A DNA stretch of 59,648 nucleotides from Planctomycetaceae bacterium (GTDB lineage: Bacteria; Planctomycetota; Planctomycetia; Planctomycetales; Planctomycetaceae): the NCBI GenBank assembly GCA_020850695.1, contig JADZEF010000051.1, positions 1 to 59,648 on the forward strand, written 5' to 3'. This document shows positions 8,810-16,453 of this stretch, piece by piece (position 1 is the stretch's first letter; each line of letters starts with the position of its first letter). The notes under the pieces are model-generated. The model was not told where the DNA came from. It ran no database searches and saw only the letters and a program-made list of their open reading frames with translations. The position numbers and the translations under genes were made by a program.

Positions 8810-10165
8810 TTATTTGTCCATGACCGCCGGTTTCAGCCGTTCGACCGGCACGTGCCGCAGGCTGAAGTGAAGCGGCTGATCGATCAGCAGCGTCGGCGCG
8901 GCGTAGTGGAATCGGTACGTCGACGGATCGTCCTTCAGTCCCGAGAAGCCATACTCGACGACGATCCCGCCGTCCATCTGGTGAGTCGCGTTGAGCCCCG
9001 GATCCTTCGCGATCCGCACGCCTCCTTTGCCCGAGAGCCACGTGCCATTGAAATAGATCCAGGTGCGGTGCGATTCAAACGCCGGCCCGCCGACGTCATA
9101 CACGACCGACATCTCGACCTGGGCCGTTCGCGTTCCGTCCTCCTGCGGTTCGAACTTCACCTGTTGAAGCCGCACCGTGACCCCCGCCTTGCGTCGCGAG
9201 ACTCCCTTCGCGAGCAGATCGCTGAAGACGAATTCCTCAGTCCCCGCGGCGGTGTACGCCCCGATCGTCCCTTCTACATGGACGGTATCCGGGAGGGTGT
9301 CGGCCGGGACGACGACGTCGAACGTCAGTTCGAGCCAGCTCCCCTCGGCGAGCGGCAGCTCGTACTTCGCGGCACTTGTGAAAGGGGCATACTCGTGCCC
9401 TTCGGAGCTGCGGATGTGGATGTTGCGGGCGGCGTAGTGCAGGAAGAGAGGGCGCAGGCGCGGCTCGGCGGCGATGCGGACGGCGCCGCGCAGGAGCCGT
9501 TTGTCGTCCGCGCCGATCAGCGGCCGGAGCATTCCTTTCGTTGTCGCCAGGCGAAAAGCGCCCGGGTAGTCGACGACCTCTTCGTCGGCCCTGGTTGCTT
9601 TGGACGGGCGTTTTTCGAGCGCGAGCTCGGAGGTCTCGGTCGCGTACCGGAGGCCGGCCTTGGCAGCGACATCGTCGAGAGCCTTCCAGAACGGAGTTCG
9701 ATTGAAATCGACGTCGATGGGTGCGGCCAGTTCTTCGGTCGAGGCTTTCACGTCAAATCGGTTGCCCGTCTGCCGGCGGATCTGGGCCAGCACTTCGGAG
9801 AGGGGATGTCTGCCCCTCAGCGTGACGATCGACGGCTCGAGCGATTCGATCGCCTTGCGGCGTTCGAGCTCGATTCGGATGCGGCGGACCCCTTCGCGGA
9901 TTGAGGCGGTGGGGAGCGTTTCGGGAGAGGGAATGTGATCGAGCGCGGTGGGACCGATGTCGAGAAGTTCGCGCTCGGCATCGGTGCGGGATTTGAGCGT
10001 GTCGGCGCCGAGGGCCTCAATCAGGCGGGTGACGCGGGTTTCGAGAGCGTTGGTGGAGGGCGTCTTCGCGGGTGTGGCAGAGTCCGTTTCGCCCTCAGCG
10101 CCGGCGGCCTGGCTGACCGGCAGCGCGAGCAGCGCGCAGGCGAGCAGAGAAAGAGATCGCCGCAT
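8810..10165 (-). CDS. Secreted protein with secretin/TonB short N-terminal-like domain
   Basis: A signal peptide (MRRSLSLLACALLALPVSQA) precedes a 451-residue protein of no fully recognised family. About residues 110-185 (LSEVLAQIRRQTGNRFDVKA ... FWKALDDVAAKAGLRYATET) look like the STN domain found in secretins and TonB-dependent receptors. There, two helices and strands recognise a partner in the periplasm. The rest is beta-rich, with a repeated pattern of strand and turn and no membrane barrel obvious. Start has GGGAG six bases upstream. It converges on the ExeA-like ATPase gene across 69 bases. It could be a periplasmic adaptor. I infer export with confidence, the STN call less so. Confidence 0.65.
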   Translation of the reverse strand: MRRSLSLLACALLALPVSQAAGAEGETDSATPAKTPSTNALETRVTRLIEALGADTLKSRTDAERELLDIGPTALDHIPSPETLPTASIREGVRRIRIELERRKAIESLEPSIVTLRGRHPLSEVLAQIRRQTGNRFDVKASTEELAAPIDVDFNRTPFWKALDDVAAKAGLRYATETSELALEKRPSKATRADEEVVDYPGAFRLATTKGMLRPLIGADDKRLLRGAVRIAAEPRLRPLFLHYAARNIHIRSSEGHEYAPFTSAAKYELPLAEGSWLELTFDVVVPADTLPDTVHVEGTIGAYTAAGTEEFVFSDLLAKGVSRRKAGVTVRLQQVKFEPQEDGTRTAQVEMSVVYDVGGPAFESHRTWIYFNGTWLSGKGGVRIAKDPGLNATHQMDGGIVVEYGFSGLKDDPSTYRFHYAAPTLLIDQPLHFSLRHVPVERLKPAVMDK

Positions 10166-10925
10166 GACGGGCTCCCATCGATCGAATGGTGAGTAGGGAC
10201 CGGCAGTGAAACGAACACCGTCCGCACACTCCCAGTGTATCCCGAGCCTGATGCGAATGGCGATTGGCCAAGCGGGAAAGCACCGCCGGGTGCGGTTGCG
10301 AGCACCCTGGTTCCGAAGCCATCACGGGTTATCCGCAAAGGTCACGGAAACGACGGAGAAAACCGAGAGGCACGGCTGACATGACTCTGGTGTCCGTATG
10401 ACTCACCTTGAGAATCTTCGCGCCACCCGTGGCTGCACTGCGTGCGAGACACCACGGACGCAAATCGGGAAGAGGGTTGAATGAGGAACCCAGGAAGGCA
10501 GGAACAGGACAGGAAAACAAAGAGAAGCCTCGTGAAGTCCCTGCGCGAGCTTCCATTTTCTACGGCGTTCCAGTGTTTTTTCCTGCCTTCCTGGATTCCT
10601 TATTCAACCCCTCCGACGACAGCTCTTGAGGGGACCTCCCGGCAAACTCAGCGGTCATGCGCGCTCATCCACGGGGTTGCGGGTCTCCCGTGCTGGGAAA
10701 TCCGTACCATCCGTCGCCGTCGTTTTCGTGGCCCTGCTGCGGGCCGGAAAACTCGATGTTCGCTCTGAAATGAACCGCCCCCCGAAGGGATCCACCAGGC
10801 CGATGCGAAGTCTGCCGTGACGTCATCACAGCCGCCATCGATCTGAGGCGATCTGACGATTGCCGAGCGCTGATTGATTCGGCACGCCGGCTGCTCCAAG
10901 CCGCAGCCGGGCGGCTGCGGGGCCG
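10166..10925. other. Repeat-rich spacer
   Basis: This 760-base stretch holds the second copy of the 16-base word at 10343-10358 and the R2 hairpin at 10474-10610. Translations on both strands give only short Arg/Ser-rich frames typical of noncoding GC-rich DNA. I see no gene. Confidence 0.6.
10474..10610. repeat. Palindromic intergenic repeat, family R2, copy 1
   Basis: The arm at 10474-10504 (gggttgaatgaggaacccag...) and the arm at 10580-10610 are complementary over 31 bases with two mismatches; the loop is about 75 bases. A second copy with the same arm word but a different loop is at 56200-56318. The arms of the two copies are near identical, while the loops are unrelated. Confidence 0.85.
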
Positions 10926-11495
10926 TCAGTCGGCTTCCATGAAGGCGTAGCACAGGACGTGCGTGAGGATGAAAAAGCAATCCTCGAGCCGGCCCATGTG
11001 CCGCGACGGTGCGGTCAGGCCGAGGTTCACAAGGTCCTTGAGCTTCCCTCCCTCGCCGGTCGTCAGGCCGATCGTCCGGGTTCCGACTTCGTTGGCGTAT
11101 TCGACCGCCCGCAGCACGTTCGGGCTGTTCCCGCTGCCGCTGATGGCGATTAGAAGGTCTCCCTTGCGGGCAAAGTTCTTGAGTTGCTCGACGAAGACGG
11201 TCTCGTACCCTTCGTCGTTCGCGTAGGCGGTGATCGTCGCGATGCTGTCGGTCAGGCCGATCATCTTGAACCGGGCCTTCTTCCGCAGGGACGCTCCCTT
11301 TACGATGTCGACCACCATCTGCGAGGCGATCGACGCGCTGCCGCCGTTCCCGCAAATGTAGATCATCCCCCCCGCGTCGCGCGTCTCGCGCATCCAGCCG
11401 ATGGCCTGGCCGATCTTCGCGGGGTCGAGCTTCGGAATCAGTCCGCCAAGTTCGGAGAGGTAGTTGCGGGCAAAGGCTTCGTCTTGGGAAGGCAT
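10926..11495 (-). CDS. SIS-domain phosphosugar isomerase, phosphoheptose isomerase-like
   Basis: The 189-residue protein is a compact single SIS domain. The phosphate-binding block ICGNGGSASIASQMVVDIVKG and the serine-rich loop ISGSGNSPNVLRAVEYA match GmhA, which turns sedoheptulose 7-phosphate into D-glycero-D-manno-heptose 7-phosphate for LPS or S-layer glycan precursors in the cytoplasm. C-terminal LEDCFFILTHVLCYAFME also fits, since GmhA has a conserved acidic-His helix there. Start at MPSQDEAF is chosen by family length; no Shine-Dalgarno site is seen. No other heptose gene adjoins, so the substrate could be another phosphosugar. Family firm, exact substrate uncertain. Confidence 0.85.
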   Translation of the reverse strand: MPSQDEAFARNYLSELGGLIPKLDPAKIGQAIGWMRETRDAGGMIYICGNGGSASIASQMVVDIVKGASLRKKARFKMIGLTDSIATITAYANDEGYETVFVEQLKNFARKGDLLIAISGSGNSPNVLRAVEYANEVGTRTIGLTTGEGGKLKDLVNLGLTAPSRHMGRLEDCFFILTHVLCYAFMEAD

Positions 11496-11553
11496 GGGAT
11501 GCAAGGTGAGAGTGAGGAGTGAAAACACGAGCCCCGCGGGGCTCGAAAGAATG

Positions 11554-12138
11554 CTACTTCGATTCGGCCTTCTTGTTCTCCGGCTTGGGCGGCTCCTTTT
11601 CGGCCGGCTTCGACTTTTCGATGCTGCCGAACATGTGCCCGCCGACCTTGCCGTGCTGCCAGGTGCCGACGTAACGGTTGTCGTAGAACAGGACGCGTGA
11701 CGTGAACGTGCCGAGGCCGGGGATGGAGAAATCGGTCATCGAGATCATCGGCGTGTCGCCGGCCCACAGGATCTTGACCGTGACGGGGATTTTGACGTCC
11801 GTGGTTCCGTACTTCATGCGGGCGAGGAACGTCCAGTAGTCGCCCCGCAACTTGGTGACGCTTTCAATCTCGTAGCGTTCTTCGGCCGCCAGCTTGTCGG
11901 CGGGAGCCCCGTCGATGGTGAAGCGGCCCACGAGCACGGAGTTCTTCATCTGCTCGCTGAACTTCTTCTCGAGCGCTTCCTGGTCGAGCTTCTCGCCGGA
12001 TTTCTCCCCCGCTGCTTCCTTGGCCGGAGCGTCCGACTTCTTGGGTTCGTCCCCGTCCTTCTTGTCCTCGGCCATTGCAGCCGCACAGAGTCCAAGGCAC
12101 GCGACGCCGCACACACTCCAAAGCACAGCACGGAACAT
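11554..12138 (-). CDS. Small secreted protein of unknown function
   Basis: The 194-residue protein starts with a signal peptide (MFRAVLWSVCGVACLGLCAA, cleavage near AMA-ED). Next come a Lys/Glu/Asp-rich, probably flexible segment (about 22-55) and a folded beta-rich domain of ~115 residues containing VGRFTIDG, LRGDYWTFLARMKYG and VRILW-like strands. A basic, Pro-rich tail (PAEKEPPKPENKKAESK) follows. I do not recognise the fold; a lipocalin- or YceI-like barrel is possible but unproven. Start is well supported by GGAGG five bases upstream. It lies 58 bases upstream of the SIS gene on the same strand and may be co-transcribed with it, though no functional link is obvious. Confidence 0.7.
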   Translation of the reverse strand: MFRAVLWSVCGVACLGLCAAAMAEDKKDGDEPKKSDAPAKEAAGEKSGEKLDQEALEKKFSEQMKNSVLVGRFTIDGAPADKLAAEERYEIESVTKLRGDYWTFLARMKYGTTDVKIPVTVKILWAGDTPMISMTDFSIPGLGTFTSRVLFYDNRYVGTWQHGKVGGHMFGSIEKSKPAEKEPPKPENKKAESK

Positions 12139-12717
12139 GAGGACCTCCGGGGAAGTCGAGAGCCATCGTCGGGGCGAGGTTTGAGGCGGAGATCGGCGAA
12201 GCCGAATCACGCCAGGCCGCTCGCATTCTCCCTTTGCGCTCTTACTCCGTCAAACCGCAGCCCCCCTTATGACGGCCTTGACGTTGGAGATGTCGGATCG
12301 CTGGAAATGCCCTGCAATCGCCGCCTTCAACACGCACGAGATCCGCGATCGAGAAGCTCTCCCCAACCTCTGCGGCTTCGCTCTGCGTTCTCTGTGCTAA
12401 CAATCGGGTCTTCTTTCCGCGAAACGCACGCAAGGTATGAACGCAGAGGTCGCGGAGGGGCGACGCAGAGGGAGGGAGACCGCCATCCAACGACAGAAGG
12501 AGTTGCACGCTCGCGGACGTTGAGCAGGACGAATCCTGGGAGCGAACTCGGTCGCGCGCTTTTCCTGAGCTCTTCGGAAGACGGCGGGGGCAACCTGGTT
12601 TCAGGCCAAGAGGCTTCCCACTCCTTCTCGAGAAAGCTAAGGTTCAGCGAGCGAGGCCGAATCCTCGCCATGCTGCCCCACAGCCACGCCTGACTCACTT
12701 CTCTGACGCCCCTACCC
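12139..12717. other. Repeat-bearing spacer
   Basis: Words such as cctctgcggcttcgctctgcg (first 20 bases from about 12366) and acgcagaggtcgcggagggg (from about 12440) are partly complementary and form another purine/pyrimidine word palindrome across about 12366-12470. Frames on both strands here are Arg/Ser-rich and lack family features, so I call no gene. Confidence 0.5.
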
Positions 12718-14082
12718 ATGTCCGATGTCTCCGCCTATCTGGCCGCAAACACCGCCCGATACGTCTCGGAACTGATCGAGCTCCTTCGCATTCCGAGCGT
12801 CAGCGCCGACTCGCGGTTCCGCCCCGATATGCAGCGGGCGGCGGAATGGGTCCGCAACCAGATGGCGGCCGCAGGCCTCGCCGCCGAGATCATCCCGACG
12901 CCAGGACACCCGGTCGTCTATGGCGAATGGACGCAGGCTCCGGGCGCGCCGACCGTCATGGTCTACGGGCACTACGACGTCCAGCCCCCCGACCCGCTCG
13001 ACCTCTGGACCACGCCCCCCTTCGAGCCGACGATCCGCGATGGGCACGTCTATGCCCGCGGCGCCAGCGACGACAAGGGGCAGGTCTTCACGCATGTCAA
13101 AGCGGTCGAAGCGTGGATGAAGACGGCCGGCAAGCTGCCGGTCAACGTGAAGTTCATCATCGAAGGGGAAGAGGAAGTCGGAAGCAAAAACCTCGAAGAC
13201 TTCCTCGAACGCAACCGCGAGCGGTTGAAGTGCGACCTGGCGGTCGTCAGCGACACCAGTCAGTACGCCCCCGGCATCCCGGCCATCACGTACGGGCTTC
13301 GTGGAATCCTCTCGGCCGAGATCTTCCTCACCGGCCCGAACCGCGACCTGCATAGCGGGGTGTTTGGCGGCTCGGTGGCGAATCCCGCCAACGCCCTCGC
13401 GAAGCTCATTGCTTCACTGCATGACGAATCGGGAAGGATCCAGATTCCCGGCTTCTACGATGATGTCGTCCCGCTCACCGACTCCGAGCGACGGCAGTTC
13501 GCGGCACTGCCATTCCAGGAGTCCGAATATCTGTCGAAGCTTGGTGTCGCGGCCCCGTGGGGCGAAGCGGGTTTCAGCACGCTGGAACGCCGCTGGGCCC
13601 GCCCCACGTGCGATATCAATGGCATGATCAGCGGGTACACCGGCGAAGGCCCGAAAACCATCGTCCCGTCGAAGGCCAGCGCGAAAATTACCTGCCGGCT
13701 CGTTCCTAATCAGAGCCCCGACAAGCTGACCGCCGCCCTCGAAGCGTTCCTTCGCTCGCAACTGCGGCCGGGCATCGAGATGCGGTTCGCCCCGCACCAT
13801 GGAGCCGTCCCCCTCGTCTTTCCGCCTGAAGGCCCCTTCATGAAGGCGGCCCGTGCGGCGATTGCCAAGGGATTCGGAGCGGAGCCGGTGATGATCCGCG
13901 AGGGAGGTTCGATTCCCGTGGTCGCCACCTTCAAGAGCGTGCTTGGCGTCGACACGCTGCTTCTGGGCTGGGGCCAGGACACCGACAACCTCCACAGCCC
14001 GAACGAACGCTTCAGCATTGCCGACTTCCACAAAGGCATCGCTTCGAGTGCCGCATTGTGGGGCGAGCTGGCGACAAAGTAG
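12718..14082 (+). CDS. M20-family dipeptidase
   Basis: The 454-residue protein is a zinc-dependent M20 exopeptidase of the CNDP/dipeptidase subgroup. GHYDVQPP (about residues 82-89) supplies the first zinc His and Asp. GASDDKGQ (about 116-123) supplies the bridging Asp, and EGEEEVGS (about 148-155) holds the catalytic Glu and a zinc Glu. Further on, a lid/dimerisation insert includes the DLHSGVFGG segment, and the C-terminal half closes with [16 protein letters not shown], whose His is the last zinc ligand. All key residues are present. It probably cleaves dipeptides in the cytoplasm, since no signal peptide is present. The start has no clear Shine-Dalgarno site. Downstream gene is pyruvate kinase across a long palindrome-bearing spacer. 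Confidence 0.93.
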   Translation: MSDVSAYLAANTARYVSELIELLRIPSVSADSRFRPDMQRAAEWVRNQMAAAGLAAEIIPTPGHPVVYGEWTQAPGAPTVMVYGHYDVQPPDPLDLWTTPPFEPTIRDGHVYARGASDDKGQVFTHVKAVEAWMKTAGKLPVNVKFIIEGEEEVGSKNLEDFLERNRERLKCDLAVVSDTSQYAPGIPAITYGLRGILSAEIFLTGPNRDLHSGVFGGSVANPANALAKLIASLHDESGRIQIPGFYDDVVPLTDSERRQFAALPFQESEYLSKLGVAAPWGEAGFSTLERRWARPTCDINGMISGYTGEGPKTIVPSKASAKITCRLVPNQSPDKLTAALEAFLRSQLRPGIEMRFAPHHGAVPLVFPPEGPFMKAARAAIAKGFGAEPVMIREGGSIPVVATFKSVLGVDTLLLGWGQDTDNLHSPNERFSIADFHKGIASSAALWGELATK

Positions 14083-14520
14083 CCCTCATGCGTAGCCCTC
14101 ATGCTCCGCATGAGCTTAAGCCGTGGGAATGACGACTCCGCATTGTCTATCCGCTTCGGCGGATGCCCTCTCTGCGCAGAAAATCCGCCAGGGGCGGCCG
14201 GCCGACTGACTTCGTGCCGCGGACCAGGGTCGTTCACCGAGGCCGATTACGCACCCGGTGCCGAGGAAACCCTCGGGTTGCTCTGGCCTTGGCACCGGGT
14301 GCGTAATCGGCCAAAAGCACAACGGCCCTGGGGAAGCATGGGGAGGCAAACTCAACCGCGGCGGAGCGCCGCAGTCATTTGGTCTCAGTCGGACGACTCA
14401 CCCCCGGCGGAAGCTTCAAGAGCGATACCGATCGGAAGTGCTCGCGACGATGGACGCCGCGGCCGGTATTATCTCAGAGCCGCCGCGAATCACAAGGACC
14501 GACCGAGGGACGACCCGCTC
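14083..14520. other. Spacer with a long hairpin before pyruvate kinase
   Basis: Besides the hairpin at 14224-14331, the start contains a small repeat of cctcatgc words (14086-14112). An open frame runs from 14101 into pyruvate kinase, but its translation is low in family-like features and the kinase alignment begins only near 14550, so I treat this stretch as untranslated. Confidence 0.55.
14224..14331. repeat. Very long perfect hairpin
   Basis: The core arms at 14241-14262 (gccgattacgcacccggtgc within) and 14291-14312 are perfectly complementary over 22 bases and extend inward by four more pairs. An outer pair of arms, ccagggtcgtt (14224-14234) and aacggccctgg (14321-14331), adds 11 positions with one mismatch. 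The loop itself holds a small aaccc/gggtt hairpin. There is no T tract, so it is not a simple terminator. Confidence 0.9.
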
Positions 14521-15990
14521 ATGGACCTCCGCCAACGCCGATTCACCGAAGACCCGCTCGCGAAAACCAAGATCGTCGCGACGGTCGGTCCCGCCTGTGC
14601 CGAGGAATCGCAGCTTCGCCAGCTGGTCGAAGCGGGAGTCGACGTTTTCCGGTTGAACTTCGCTCATGGAAAGCACGAGTGGCTGGCGGGAATCGTTGCG
14701 GCGGTGCGGCGGATCTCGGCCGAACTCAAGCGGCCCGTGGGACTGCTGGCCGATCTCTCGGGACCCAAGATCCGCCTGGGGGAGCTTCCGGAAGAGGGCG
14801 TGGCGTGCGGGGAGGAGGACCGCATCGAGTTCGTGCGGGGGAATGTTCCCTATGTCCCGAAAGTCCTCTCGTGCACCTACGCTGCGTTGATTGACGACCT
14901 GAAGGTGGGAGACCGCGTCCTGCTGGCGGACGGGATGGTGGCGCTGCGGGTGACGGAGAAGGCGGCCGACGGCTCGCGGGTGGCGTGCAGTGTCGAGCAA
15001 CCGGGGACGATCCGTTCGCGTCAGGGAATCAATCTCCCCGGCGTCGCCCTCAGCACGCCCGCCCTCACCGAGAAGGATCGCGACGATCTGGCCTGGGCAC
15101 TGAAGCATGAGCTCGATTTTCTGAGCCTTAGCTTCGTCCGCTCCCCCCAGGACATCCGGCTGATGCGCGATGTGATCGCGTCGCACAACCCGAAGTTCGT
15201 CCCGCAAATCGTCGCCAAAATCGAGAAGATGGAAGCGATCGACTGCTTCGAGGAGATCCTTGCGGAAACCGACGTGGTGATGGTGGCTCGCGGCGACCTG
15301 GGCGTGGAAATCGACGTCGCCCGTGTTCCGACGCTTCAGAAGCGGATCATCCGGCAGTGCAAGCAGCACCGTGTCCCGGTCATCACGGCGACGCAGATGC
15401 TCGAAAGTATGCAGAAGAGCGAGCTGCCGACGCGGGCCGAGGCGAGCGACGTGGCGAATGCCGTGCTGGACGGGACCGATGCGGTGATGCTCTCGGGCGA
15501 GACGGCCGTCGGGTCGCACCCGGCACTCGTGGTGTCGACCATGAGCCGCATCGCCCGGGAAGCCGAGCGGATGTTGACGCCCACCCCGATTCAGTCGCTC
15601 GATGGAACTCCGAAAACGAGGGCCCGGATCGTGACGGAGGCGGTGACGCTGGGAGCGGGAGCGGCGGCCGAGAACCTGAAGGCCGACCTGATTGTTGTCG
15701 CCTCGCAGACCGGCCGCACCGCCATGGCGATTTCCAAGCAGCGTCTGCCCATCCCGATCCTGGCCCTGACCGACAACGCGGCGACGGCTCGCCGCATGTG
15801 CCTTTACTGGGGGGTCACCCCGCTTCAGACGCCGACCACCGTTCGCACTCCGCAGGAGATTTTGGGTCACGTCGTCGAGTGGGGCCAGAAACTCGGGGTG
15901 CTCAAGTCCGGAAGCCGGATCGTGGTCGTCGGCCGGACTGAGAGTTCGGTCGAAGGGAACGACCTGATGCTGGTGCATGCGATTCCCTGA
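14521..15990 (+). CDS. pyk: Pyruvate kinase
   Basis: The 489-residue protein catalyses phosphoenolpyruvate plus ADP to pyruvate plus ATP, the last step of glycolysis. Seen in order are KTKIVATVGPAC at the N-terminus, DLSGPKIRLGEL, a B-domain insert (residues ~90-190), FVRSPQDI, the catalytic-lysine block IVAKIEKMEAI, the magnesium-binding MVARGDLGVEI, ITATQMLESM and the C-terminal regulatory domain ending GVLKSGSRIVVVGR. The usual RLNFSHG reads RLNFAHG here, so the Ser that normally helps bind the monovalent cation is Ala. I begin at ATG 14521 because homology starts just after it; the open frame extends further upstream across a hairpin. Weak Shine-Dalgarno. Single gene, no operon partner visible. 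Confidence 0.95.
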   Translation: MDLRQRRFTEDPLAKTKIVATVGPACAEESQLRQLVEAGVDVFRLNFAHGKHEWLAGIVAAVRRISAELKRPVGLLADLSGPKIRLGELPEEGVACGEEDRIEFVRGNVPYVPKVLSCTYAALIDDLKVGDRVLLADGMVALRVTEKAADGSRVACSVEQPGTIRSRQGINLPGVALSTPALTEKDRDDLAWALKHELDFLSLSFVRSPQDIRLMRDVIASHNPKFVPQIVAKIEKMEAIDCFEEILAETDVVMVARGDLGVEIDVARVPTLQKRIIRQCKQHRVPVITATQMLESMQKSELPTRAEASDVANAVLDGTDAVMLSGETAVGSHPALVVSTMSRIAREAERMLTPTPIQSLDGTPKTRARIVTEAVTLGAGAAAENLKADLIVVASQTGRTAMAISKQRLPIPILALTDNAATARRMCLYWGVTPLQTPTTVRTPQEILGHVVEWGQKLGVLKSGSRIVVVGRTESSVEGNDLMLVHAIP

Positions 15991-16453
15991 CAGACGGCGA
16001 TCGCCGCAACATCCATTATTGACGTGGTTTAGGGTTCTCCGCGGACTGGCGAGAACTCCCGTTGAGCTGTCCCAGATCGGCTCCGTCTCTCGGCACAAGC
16101 AGCCTTGCATCGGAAATTCCGCCTGTGTCCGAATGGAAAACCTGTAACCACAGACAGTCCCCGGACAACTCCCTTCGCTCTCATCCCTGCAACGGGTCCG
16201 AATGATGTGGAAATGCCGCCGGCTGCGAAGTGCCGGACGACTTTGACACGCCGGGGCAACCGGTTTCCCCAATCTGACAGGTGGCCGAAACTCGCCTCTT
16301 GCTTGTGAAAATTCGATCTGGTAGAAGCAGGTACATGCAAAAGATCGGTGATTGTTGAATTGTTCGGATCGCGTTTGCGGGACAAGTTCTTCGCGTCGCT
16401 TCCCGACTTGTGATTCCGCAGGCCATCGAGCAGTCCCTCGAGGAGTTCTGGCA
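15991..16453. other. Spacer upstream of the DUF1549 protein
   Basis: Nothing gene-like was found. Small palindrome ggcgatcgcc lies just after the pyruvate kinase stop. The stretch must hold the promoter of the downstream gene, but no convincing elements stand out. GC content is lower than in the flanking genes. Confidence 0.4.

Noticed and set aside
12181..12693. A 170-codon plus-strand frame in the spacer before the M20 dipeptidase
   Set aside because: Arg/Ser-rich, overlaps repeat words, no Shine-Dalgarno site and no recognisable feature.
14101..14520. N-terminal extension of pyruvate kinase by 140 codons
   Set aside because: It crosses the long hairpin and the family alignment begins only after ATG 14521.
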